In this document: one piece after another, positions 57,901-64,000 of the stretch | Numbering within the stretch: the stretch's first letter is position 1 | Layout: each line of letters begins with the position of its first letter | Program-made: the position numbers and the translations under genes | The notes under the pieces: model-generated | Told to the model about the DNA's origin: nothing | Database searches by the model: none | The model's input: only the letters and a program-made list of their open reading frames with translations | NCBI GenBank assembly: GCA_030849835.1 | Contig: JASAOC010002109.1 | Span: forward strand, 1-64,000 | DNA from: Herpetomonas samuelpessoai | Taxonomy: Eukaryota; Euglenozoa; Kinetoplastea; Trypanosomatida; Trypanosomatidae | Direction: 5' to 3' | DNA length: 64,000 nt

Positions 57901-58017
57901 CGCCTGTAAGTTGTGTGGGTGGGAACGGCGCGGGGATGGGCCTCCGCTGCTATCCGTTTCCCTTGATTTCATGCTAGCCCCGTTGGTGGGGAAGATGCGT
58001 GGCACGCGTGTGCTCAT
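51907..58017 (-). CDS. Giant Sfi1-repeat/coiled-coil cytoskeletal protein
   Basis: 2036 residues, the largest gene here. Residues 45-180 hold four Trp-centred helical repeats (AAYDAWVAFR, VVLRWLAATQ, YFNRWRRHLRER, TFAAWLAFRQQRR; Trp60, 96, 137, 171), the pattern of Sfi1 centrin-binding repeats. A Ser/Pro/Thr-rich stretch spans about 320-405. From about 580 to 1010 there is dense Ala/Glu/Gln/Lys heptad coiled coil with internal repeats, including two nearly identical 44-residue segments (about 721-765 and 851-895). Two more coiled regions extend to about 1950. Such architecture suggests a basal body, flagellum-attachment or axoneme-linked scaffold that binds centrin at its N-terminus; no orthologue named. 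First ATG used. Codon use and frame are uninterrupted. Confidence 0.82.
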   Translation of the reverse strand: MSTRVPRIFPTNGASMKSRETDSSGGPSPRRSHPHNLQALATALAKANERAALRAAYDAWVAFRTRCHQQTHLKRCAVALKHSNHRQQYTRVVLRWLAATQRGALQEAKRAYVVPREFPLRTKKDVLSLVSRYFNRWRRHLRERRQRTVTNVATLVARNEDRTRATTFAAWLAFRQQRRNERVDANTEDLLDQLRAREKEVALLQDAVERVASGLSGKPAPARAAPSDEESAVDSLAHSKALADALQTAFEEVNRSARALPAEVPDASGKEGTSSEPRDVPLAERLRALGEGKSEAERAREAARGEVDKLNELVTALLHMLRDGSDSTGHPPATGSNPPTQHSSPNTLNVTGSPTRSSGSSVVPSSPARGRALPYAQRTQRGANTGSPSRLTGSPQQLQQQSPSRTSTGAQVSDPFEAAKVSAEKLAMELAEMGNSTPLDLLEGTAHLVTSQREAQADLGKRAAEVADLREAALRAIDSLGGRREKNEALFVSQEGDSVEQSAARSNAIASSLSELCEDLVVVLVLASLWSQDGQMEKVSESLERMWRSLNQAEKNLKWEVETSEEVMQVVAGCAELLGAGIANSAHKTDQLLEAAKKAAETLRSTKQQPLPQCLLDCCLALEGSKVSELKAAEEQRQTLQAELDEAQNALAQAQRSAEDTTAALHKAEDELANSQQALADKAAEVQDAQRRLEETEAKLADVQLQLDAAQDHAKDSEKEWQQELAKAKDSLAASEKDLADTQKALVATQQEAEQAKEELQQTAAKLEESEQALAAMQDQAQQAGNDALQAIQEKDEAAKSLQDTLARAEEELANAVKELRETQQALEAAQQMGDEAQQTIQEQRGQAETLQQELAKAKDSLAASEKDLADTQRALVATQQEAEQAKEELQQTAARLKEAENHIAAAKQQADEAAGDAEVALQASEVRSAQMEEALTKTKENLAAMEKTLADTQQALAENTQEAAKTEAALKQTEEALSNAQAALVEAEHALEEEKERTEQLRAFCDDLAALLHNPTATPRSTDAVTDKTAGLSAPAKCLEQIEALRDKLQDALQGMPETVAGAPAVSPDAPLSDQVAALAHWRDELLQDMQEAIQVNANGEAIAAFLRDVLRDVIHRLVLLRESSGDDDSMLSTKVSVALDPDEPPKPLVRGDPTQYVEYILQLQGIDEESKRAVQDHLAVSAVLGGGQQTPCTWDVIADVHENLSALVENNNKQYDFLLEQKEAIDKLTRTNGALNETLDNAQMALAHWSAAPAPQHEHTQPPSLSDSRHPTGCDSLVVEFEAEVGAVVEALRELKSIVDADAVSDGAEGPQDLTKEGPLGSSSASSSGVGDLTSLVKAVADMHQRLVELQDSAEDGIEALGGRRAGAPREGTSAQGMEQTIAERLVAVCRDTGASIDEVKKILGVPPGDSSNPQPLREMLPSLQRKVLELEEVKRDSEAFVRGLDNAFNDEATLSPNSSTTSTIRSSKRLKAKKKPMPALEGRPAELMTLTHRELGMLRGSEVAFTSTAGMSPKARLNALRLNAQNKIDEVQELRLACRSAISVLDGTFVEGQKPPAYGDVLIPLLLSQLEDLKKVLPRCEDVLQSNARNRNAGNANSSVAAKLSTLAGMADALQMERDGLRGEVAGKARQNQILLEDLDAQAEKLKRDEKLASDKIKELHAEVHALRDRENDLESKLKAAEEAQSTVGEETQKLHEVMQEMDNRLAEETSLNDELTQRVARHQHDNNILTHVLAKTLVDITANPAGDSAPDGGRVPRTVADMEPFLSQKLVAGEGDPLVTFAKEQVAAIRDRWHGALQGNKEELQGLREELQAVRDAVATAWEHEFKPYCAQLLATAQEGAELLRLENDKLRPRALEREALVKENKALRHQLAEAEADLAAAEQEAHEATRMTDAARKALSEAQVEQVIRAIPQSHPNRPAAPGINLAELERRMIHGATSLTMEAIDAMAGDNMAHTFGDVAAQTVKLFHSVEQCVHDLQEAFCGYEHTRNPLTLAASVEAGVAELDRMSQTADDLWANVPVLFQTPYTNAR
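55332..55464 (-). repeat. Intragenic direct repeat, copy B
   Basis: About 133 bases nearly identical to 55722-55854, in the same frame and 390 bases (130 codons) away. The pair differ at only a handful of positions. Confidence 0.9.
55722..55854 (-). repeat. Intragenic direct repeat, copy A
   Basis: Partner of 55332-55464. It encodes the coiled-coil segment containing ELAKAKDSLAASEKDLADTQ; few differences from the other copy suggest recent duplication or gene conversion. Confidence 0.9.
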
Positions 58018-59067
58018 TCTACACGTTCCACGGAAGGGGACTGGTTGTGTTATTCACAAATGATTGCTGCTTTGCCGTGGTTCTTGTGTTTCAGGAGTGA
58101 AAGGTGCGTTTTCTATGCGTAAAGGAGAGTGACGGAGAATACTCAATGGCGAGAGGAAGAGACTAACGGAAAGTATGTATCACTCGTTGGAGTTGGCGTA
58201 GCTCAAGGATAGGTCAGCAAAGACACAATCTGCGATATCAAGAAGGAAAATAACAACAACAACACACGAACGGGAAGGTGAGAAAACGAGCGCGGGGATT
58301 TGAGAGAGAGAGAAAAAAAAGAAGGAAAGGTCGGGGTAAGCGTGAGGAGGCGGCACCTGTCGGTTGGGTAGTAGGATCTACGCAACGTTCCCTACCGATA
58401 AATGAACCAAAAGAAGAAGAGAGGAAAAAGAAAGAAAGGTCAAAGTCACAAGGAGAGAAAAGAGTAGGAGAAGGGAGGAGGAGGAGGGGATAAACAGCTA
58501 AGATTCCCAAGATGTTGATGCCAAAGCGAAAACACTACCAGGCAGGGTACAATACACGACTGAAGAAATAATATCCACGAGAAGGAAGAGAGGCGATCCC
58601 GTTAGGATCGGTAAATGCGCCCGTAGAAAAGATAAAGAATCGATAAATGAACAATCCTTAAATAAAAGAAGCATTTGATCACGAGACGGCGGTACAAAGA
58701 GGAAGCAGAAGGTGTAGTGAGGTGTCGTTATGAGTGCAGATCGTTTTTTTTTTTTTTTTTGGCCTCATCACAATTTCATCACTTTTTTCTTTTCTTCACA
58801 TGTATATAAATTGCCCAGCCTCGCCTCGCCAAAGTGCGATAATTTTGTATCAGCAATTTCGACTGATGTTTCGTCTTCATTGATATGTTCTCTATTTTTT
58901 TAATTTCAAATATCGATGTCTAGCGAGAAACATAAGTGCAACGTGGCACAAGAAAAAACAAGTAGCAGTGCATGAGTGAGCAGAATAAAAGAGAAAAAAC
59001 AAGAAAGAAGAAGGGAATGAGAACATGAGAATGGGGGAGAGAGGAGAAGAATCTGTCACGCGTTCGT
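58018..59067. other. Intergenic upstream of the giant coiled-coil gene
   Basis: Strongly purine-rich plus strand at 58270-58500 and a T-run of about 18 at 58744-58760. No gene or RNA gene seen. Confidence 0.65.
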
Positions 59068-60708
59068 TCATGTGAGAAGGTAATTGAGCAGGAGAACAAC
59101 GTTGAGTGCGCCGTGACGGCGCGTGCTGAGCCGTTGCATTCCTGTGTACAGTAGCGTGTTCCACTGGCGTTGGTGAGCCGCCGTTAAGCCGCAGTGATGG
59201 CTTTCCATGGGCGGTTCACCATCCGAAAGCGCAGTATCCAGACCTGCTGTCGTTGAATCTTGGGATGCTGTCGGCGGCCACTGCGTGTGCTGCTTGACCA
59301 GCATAGCAGCCGTCAGAAACCCTTGACTGAGATGGCGTTCCCTCTCCGAAGGCTGCAATGGGGCATGCGGTGAGCTGCAGGGAAGCGCCAGCGTCATGCC
59401 ATGCTCCACCAGAGTGAGAAAGCACCCTACCGAAACGCACCGCCAGCCCTCGGACTTATTCTCACAAGCGCCCACTGCCGTACCCAATGCCTGCAGGGCG
59501 TAGACGGTCTGACAGACAGGTGCCCCAAGGGTCCACCACAACGCCCCTGCATCGCGCGCATCGGTGTGTGGAAAGGCCGCATCTGTCGCCAGCTCTTCCG
59601 GAGACTTGCTACGCGTCCGCTGTAACAATTCTGTGTGAAGGGCCATCAGCCACAGAGGCGCTGTCGCCGGGGAGAGCCGACCGGCATGCGCGAGGCACAC
59701 CGCCACGCATGGCAGCAGCTGATTCAGCGACGGCGAGAGGGAAAGGTCGGACTCTCGAACTTGATGCTTCTGCGAACCGCTCCGTGAACATGGTGAGGTT
59801 CTCATGTAACCGTGATACAGAAACCATGACGCTGTTGTCATACCAGCGGCTTTAGCAAACGATGCCTGGTCGTTCGCGGCAGATGCGAGCGAAAGCAGAT
59901 TCGTCTGGAGAAAGAATTGCACAAGAAGCGGAGGAGCGGCAGGACCCTTCGGGAGCAACGATCCAGCAGGCAAGACAGAGCCAAACCTGTCGCTCTCCAA
60001 CGTCTGCGAGCAGCGCCTAAGGAGGCGAAATAATATCAGATTGTCAGCAAAGGTGAATTCGTCGCGTTGAGAGGGCTCTGTGGCTTTCCCTTTGTTTTGA
60101 GTATCTTGCTGTTCGCACTTCTTGGTTCTGTGCTGAAGGAGTTCTCGGTGCAGCTTCACCGCGGCCGCTTCCCAGGGCTGCAGGATGGGTACCTGAGCGG
60201 AGGAAGCATAGGTCCCTCTGTTGCTGTCCTTTACAGTTGTCACTAAGCGGCTCGGACGCGAGGAACAGGAGGCCCCTGATGGTGTCAGAGGCGGGACGGC
60301 AGCACGGAGGAATGGTTCCGTCCGTTGGCGCTTTGTTTGTTGCGTGCTGTTGGCATGTGTGCTCCCACAACGGCTTCTCTGACTGGCTCTGTCACAAGGG
60401 TCCTTGTTGCATCTGTGAGAGCGGGGCAAGACGCTGGAGGAGCTTCCCTCCCGGTGAGCCTGAAGAACCTGGTGGCGAGAACCTGGTAGAGAGGTTTCTG
60501 GCTGCGTGGGTGTGTGGACTCTGTTGTTCTGAGAATAAGTTGCTGTGAAGGACTGGGACTGCCCATACCGCAGTTGAGGTGTCGATGATTGTTTAGTTCC
60601 CCGTGTGGTTGGGAGAAGAGGGTCACGGTCTTGTGTTACGGCCGTGTGCGACGGCACCGTGACCTCTTCCTCACCAATCACCAAACCCCACTGCGTCTGG
60701 GACTCCAT
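59068..60708 (-). CDS. Unknown 546-residue protein
   Basis: Family not recognised. The first 180 residues are Ser/Thr/Gln/Arg-rich and look disordered, containing several His and Cys (HRCNKDPCDRASQRSRC, about 98-114) too scattered for a clear zinc site. From about 180 on it is helical and Leu/Ala-rich (WEAAAVKLHRELLQHRTKK; FADNLILFRLLRRC; LLVQFFLQTNLLSLASAANDQ; VAVCLAHAGRLSPATAPLWLM) and ends in a hydrophobic tail, NVVLLLNYLLT. The pattern may reflect an alpha-solenoid of helical pairs. No import signal, coiled coil or catalytic motif seen. First ATG used. Confidence 0.6.
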   Translation of the reverse strand: MESQTQWGLVIGEEEVTVPSHTAVTQDRDPLLPTTRGTKQSSTPQLRYGQSQSFTATYSQNNRVHTPTQPETSLPGSRHQVLQAHREGSSSSVLPRSHRCNKDPCDRASQRSRCGSTHANSTQQTKRQRTEPFLRAAVPPLTPSGASCSSRPSRLVTTVKDSNRGTYASSAQVPILQPWEAAAVKLHRELLQHRTKKCEQQDTQNKGKATEPSQRDEFTFADNLILFRLLRRCSQTLESDRFGSVLPAGSLLPKGPAAPPLLVQFFLQTNLLSLASAANDQASFAKAAGMTTASWFLYHGYMRTSPCSRSGSQKHQVRESDLSLSPSLNQLLPCVAVCLAHAGRLSPATAPLWLMALHTELLQRTRSKSPEELATDAAFPHTDARDAGALWWTLGAPVCQTVYALQALGTAVGACENKSEGWRCVSVGCFLTLVEHGMTLALPCSSPHAPLQPSERERHLSQGFLTAAMLVKQHTQWPPTASQDSTTAGLDTALSDGEPPMESHHCGLTAAHQRQWNTLLYTGMQRLSTRRHGALNVVLLLNYLLT

Positions 60709-61094
60709 GAAGGGAGAGGGGGTACCTAGCGGAGGAGCGACAGATAGGGTAGAATGCAGAATACCTTAGGAAAACAACAGTACTTCAACCTTGCGTTTTT
60801 CAGCACGGGAGAACCACCGCCGAAGGGGAGAGTTTGTTCGTGATTCAGTTTTGAGAGCCACTGGTCCAGTCTTCCTTGTCTGGTATCGGTCGTGCGTGTA
60901 GCCCACGACGCTGTGGAGACGTAGAAGTTTAATGTCACGAAGGTTTCTTTTTTTGTACTTTCGATTTTGTTTGTGAAGATTATACGTGAAGTGTAAGGTT
61001 AGACGCATGAGGGGACAGAGGAACAGGTAAAAAAAGAACAGTTGTCAGCATGACGGAAGAGAAAAAGGGGAGTGAGTGGGTTGCACACCGTGCC
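60709..61094. other. Intergenic between the 546-residue unknown and the deaminase-like gene
   Basis: Short purine-rich and A-rich stretches only; no gene seen. Confidence 0.65.
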
Positions 61095-62168
61095 CTAGGC
61101 GTCGGTCACAAGCACAACGTCCACCAACCCTCTTTCCCGCTCCATCCGCTGCGTTGCAACAGACATGGCCGACACCGCCTCCCCAGCGCTGCCTGTCCAG
61201 ACAAATAACTGCACACGCGCTAAGCCCTTACGCGCGCGTAGTTCACCGAGGCGGGTGAGGTGGTGCCAGCACTCTGGGCACGGAAAGAAGACACCTCCCC
61301 CCTTCTCATGGTCATGTCGGCAGGTGGAAGGGGCGTCAACCGGGGACGAGGCGAGGTAGACGGAGGAGGCGCACGGGTACGGCAGGCCGCTGGCTGCCAG
61401 GGCTCCCAAGGCGTTCTGCTCCGCACAGCCTTTCAAAATTCCCTTCAGAAGGGGCGTATCTGCTTTCTTTCTCGCGTTGTCATACCTTTCCAACGAGGGC
61501 AAGGCATTCGCGTCACCGCACGGGTTACAGTGGTTCACACACGAATGCAGTGCGTGATTCACACCCATAAACCAACGTGGCTCCACGGAAGAAGAGGAGG
61601 AGGACGTACCACTGGTTTCGGCAAGCAAGGATTCAATGCTGTCATTTCGCAGTAGAGGGTCGCATTCCACACGACACACGACGTGGGTCTTGTGCAGGTG
61701 AGGTGCTTTGCGCCTTGCCATTGATGGTGGTGGCGTCACTTGTGAAGTACTGAGAAGCGACGATGCAGTCCTTTCCGGTGCGGCTGCTGACCGACAAAGA
61801 CCCTCCTGCCGGGCGAGTGCTGTCGTGCGTGCAAGCATTCGGCGTAACTGCAGGAGGTGGGCTTGTTGGTGCGGAGCCAAACGGGATAGACGCTGCACCG
61901 TCAAGTGGTTCGAGGCCACTGTGACAGAAGCATCGACATCACCGGGAGCGAGAGAGGCAGCAGCAAAGGACAATGACGGCGCTGTACATGTAGACCTATT
62001 CTCGCTGCGGCTGACTCGAGCGGTGACATGAGTGGAGGGACTGCCATGCAGAGGAGGCGTTGTCAGCACGTGTCGACGCGCAACCCCCAACGAGTTCATT
62101 CGAGACGAAGCAGCACGCGAAGACCGACGTGCAGAGGTTGTGTAAAATACCCTAAGCACGGGAAGCAT
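61095..62168 (-). CDS. Cytidine deaminase-fold protein with mitochondrial presequence
   Basis: 357 residues. The two zinc motifs of the cytidine deaminase superfamily are present: KGCAEQNALGA (Cys248-Ala249-Glu250, the C-A-E variant in which Glu250 would shuttle protons) and FPCPECW (Pro296-Cys297-x2-Cys300). Some 46 residues with a Pro/Ser-rich insert separate them. An upstream Cys cluster (Cys210, 214, 217) lies in HSCVNHCNPCGDANALP. MLPVLRVFYTTSARRSSRAASSR is a typical mitochondrial import signal. A CAE rather than HAE start is found in tetrameric free-nucleoside cytidine deaminases, and the Q-N-A-L after CAE fits that type; the substrate could instead be RNA. The first 150 residues are low complexity and unlike any deaminase. 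First ATG used. Confidence 0.75.
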   Translation of the reverse strand: MLPVLRVFYTTSARRSSRAASSRMNSLGVARRHVLTTPPLHGSPSTHVTARVSRSENRSTCTAPSLSFAAASLAPGDVDASVTVASNHLTVQRLSRLAPHQQAHLLQLRRMLARTTALARQEGLCRSAAAPERTASSLLSTSQVTPPPSMARRKAPHLHKTHVVCRVECDPLLRNDSIESLLAETSGTSSSSSSVEPRWFMGVNHALHSCVNHCNPCGDANALPSLERYDNARKKADTPLLKGILKGCAEQNALGALAASGLPYPCASSVYLASSPVDAPSTCRHDHEKGGGVFFPCPECWHHLTRLGELRARKGLARVQLFVWTGSAGEAVSAMSVATQRMERERGLVDVVLVTDA

Positions 62169-62454
62169 GATTCTGATCCTTTGCAGATGGGCTTTCGTGA
62201 AACTGCTACTAGCTGCAGGGGCAAAGGAGTCTCGTGTTCGTTTCTATGCTGTCAGGACGGAATGGTTAGAAAGAAGCGAGCGTACGTTTTAGAGGGACGG
62301 CTAAAGCTGCTGTTCTCTCGGTGTAGTCGTGGAGCACTTTCGTTCTGTTTCTCATCTCCAATACCTAGTGCTATCTTTTTTTTTTGCTGGAAAACTCTGA
62401 TCTCTCTCTGTCTCTTTCTTGTTTTCCTTTTCACTTGTATCACGACGTCTAGAG

Positions 62455-64000
62455 TCACACTGCATCGCCTTTCCGACGCTTGGTGATTTTGGCGACAAAC
62501 TGAAAACTCGTCTCAAACTCATTGGGGAAGAACCGTGCCCCAAGAAATAATGGATCTTGGCACCCCACAGCGTGGCTCCCTGCGGAGACAATTCCATAGT
62601 CGTCTCGTGTCTGTTCCAATCGCACTTGCAGCGACCTCGCTGTGGCCTCTTCCAGCGCCATAAAAGGTGCGACGCTGGCCTCTTCGATTGTCTCGTGTGC
62701 ATACGAGAAGGGTTGACACACAACTGCCTCTGTGGCGCTGTCAGCCCCTGGCGCCTCGTTGATGGCTTGCAGAAAACGATGCACAATGTACTCATTCTGC
62801 CAGAAGGAAAAGGAGCAGGTGCTGTAGACGAGCGTGCCGCCGACCCGCAGCTGGCGGTATCCATTCAAGAGAAGGCGGAGTTGCAGCTGTGCGAGGGTCT
62901 CATCAGGAGGGCTGGCCAGGCTGGCTCTGGAACAGCCAATGTGGTGAAGACGGTCGCTGGTGCCGTCCTTGGTCGTGGTGGTAGTGTCGCAGGTGTGCGC
63001 TGTGGCAATGTGCATTCGCTCCATTCTCCGCACGTTGTCGATGCCTTTGGTGGTCTCAGGTCTTGCCGTCATGCCGCTCCTATTTACAGAGAGGTCCAGG
63101 TGCGCAAGGGAGCCGTCGTGAGAGCACTCGGCGTCCACAAGCACGCGGTCAAACAAACCATCCCATTCATTCGCGAGAAGGTCGCGCCGGACCGAGGCGG
63201 GTGCGTAGACGACCAGGGCAGTTTCGGATGGGGTAGCATCACCCTCTGTCCTATCCTGCGGGCGCTTTGCAAGGTTCTTGAGCCTGCGCTCTTCCTTGGC
63301 GGTGAGTCCCGTGGCGACGTTTACCCTGGCCCGTGCACTCCGATCTAGCACTCCCTCCGCCCGCAGCGTGTCCGCGCTGACGGTACACCCGTCGACGGCG
63401 AACAACCCAACGCAGGGCTCGTGGGGCTTGCTTGTTTCTGCGTTGACAGCGGAGTGATGCCTCACCACCTGTGCTCGGGCCACAAACAACCGAGGGAGGC
63501 TAATGTCAACACCCAGCACAAGACCGCCAGGGGCCACGGCGTCGGCGATCAGGTTGAGCTTCATGCCTGGGGAGCAGCAAAGGTCCAGCACACGGTCCCC
63601 GCGGCGTGGGCGTAGCGCCACCACCGCAGCCATGGAGCCTGCATCCATGGCAACGAGTCCGCCGTTGTCCTTGTACAAGGGCGATTGGCGTAGGGGGACA
63701 GACCGCGGAAGCGCGTAGCAGAAGCATGGGAGCCAGCTTACAGGCTTCACCGCTGTTAGTGGCAGCCCATAGGAGGCGGCGATGCGGGCCGCATAGGCTG
63801 CGGTGTCTGGTGAGTTGTCACTAGACGCGTCATCCTTGTTCGTAACGACGGTAAGTGATTCCGTCTGCTCCCACGCTGTGACAAGACGGGGATGCAGGCG
63901 CACATAGCGCGGAAAGGAATTGTGTACTGCGGCAATGTGGTGAAAGAGGCGCGCAGGGATAAAGCTGGCCTTGCAATGTGTTGCCAAATCGTCGGAGAAG
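62455..64000 (-). CDS. NSUN-family (NOL1/NOP2/Sun) RNA m5C methyltransferase, 5' end missing
   Basis: At least 514 residues in the window; the frame stays open to the right edge and its first in-window Met is about 113 codons later, so the true start lies beyond 64000. SAM-binding motif I is LDLCCSPGMKLNLIADA, followed by GLVLGVDISLPRL; motif IV is RVLVDAECSHDGSLAH, with Cys at the position of the release cysteine; motif VI is VYSTCSFSFWQNEYIV, with the catalytic Cys. A glutamate replaces the proline of the usual DAPCS. The enzyme methylates cytosine C5 in rRNA or tRNA through a covalent Cys adduct. Inserts of 40-70 residues between motifs (near 230 and 330) enlarge it. C-terminal FETSFQFVAKITKRRK is conserved-looking. 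The target RNA cannot be told. Confidence 0.88.
   Translation of the reverse strand, partial: FSDDLATHCKASFIPARLFHHIAAVHNSFPRYVRLHPRLVTAWEQTESLTVVTNKDDASSDNSPDTAAYAARIAASYGLPLTAVKPVSWLPCFCYALPRSVPLRQSPLYKDNGGLVAMDAGSMAAVVALRPRRGDRVLDLCCSPGMKLNLIADAVAPGGLVLGVDISLPRLFVARAQVVRHHSAVNAETSKPHEPCVGLFAVDGCTVSADTLRAEGVLDRSARARVNVATGLTAKEERRLKNLAKRPQDRTEGDATPSETALVVYAPASVRRDLLANEWDGLFDRVLVDAECSHDGSLAHLDLSVNRSGMTARPETTKGIDNVRRMERMHIATAHTCDTTTTTKDGTSDRLHHIGCSRASLASPPDETLAQLQLRLLLNGYRQLRVGGTLVYSTCSFSFWQNEYIVHRFLQAINEAPGADSATEAVVCQPFSYAHETIEEASVAPFMALEEATARSLQVRLEQTRDDYGIVSAGSHAVGCQDPLFLGARFFPNEFETSFQFVAKITKRRKGDAV

Noticed and set aside
58744-58760. Long T-run on the plus strand as a Pol III terminator
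   Set aside because: No tRNA, 5S or snRNA precedes it; homopolymer runs are common in these spacers.

Overview
The window looks like nuclear DNA of a kinetoplastid, most likely a trypanosomatid. It begins in a paraflagellar rod protein gene. All 24 recognisable protein genes lie on the minus strand, have no introns, and are separated by 0.3-2.6 kb of non-coding DNA rich in homopurine tracts on the plus strand. Read on the transcribed strand, those tracts are the polypyrimidine signals used for spliced-leader trans-splicing and coupled polyadenylation. The layout is one polycistronic unit transcribed from right to left. TAA, TAG and TGA all end genes, so the nuclear code is standard. Coding DNA is GC-rich and intergenic DNA is poorer and repetitive. 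Starts were placed at the first ATG consistent with the family; longer frames that would need TTG or GTG were trimmed.

Left third (1-24.5 kb): PFR protein (5' end only), diphthamide synthase DPH1, a six-BRCT TopBP1/Dpb11-like protein, ribosomal protein S15A (uS8), an unknown acidic/proline-rich protein, a folliculin-like longin/DENN protein, the mitochondrial beta-barrel assembly protein SAM50, a lipoamide-dehydrogenase-like flavoprotein lacking its redox cysteines, a 2.6-kb gene-poor island with a divergent tRNA-Ser(CGA)/tRNA-Leu(CAA) pair and a G-quadruplex-prone tract, a coiled-coil protein, the dynein-assembly factor DNAAF6/PIH1D3, and a probably myristoylated class-3 lipase.

Middle (24.5-47 kb): a small C2H2 zinc-finger protein, a large mitochondrial unknown, two further unknowns, a PPP2R3C/TONNEAU2-like EF-hand PP2A regulator, a small single-pass mitochondrial protein, a 2.3-kb spacer with two related small-RNA-like units (candidate C/D snoRNAs), a diacylglycerol-kinase-family lipid kinase, the alpha subunit of protein farnesyltransferase, and cytosolic class I fumarase.

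Right part (47-64 kb): DNA ligase IV, a 2036-residue Sfi1-repeat/coiled-coil cytoskeletal protein with recently duplicated internal repeats, an unknown, a mitochondria-targeted cytidine-deaminase-fold protein, and the 3' part of an NSUN-family RNA m5C methyltransferase that runs off the right edge.

The genes share no pathway, as usual in kinetoplastid clusters, but flagellum/basal body (PFR, DNAAF6, PPP2R3C-like, Sfi1 protein), mitochondrion (SAM50, flavoprotein, deaminase, unknowns) and DNA repair (BRCT protein, ligase IV) recur. The most notable points are an intact-looking DNA ligase IV, generally reported missing from the well-studied trypanosomatids, the mitochondrial deaminase-like protein, the redox-dead flavoprotein, a folliculin homologue, and the candidate snoRNA pair. 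The ligase hints at an early-branching lineage, but the species cannot be fixed from this window.
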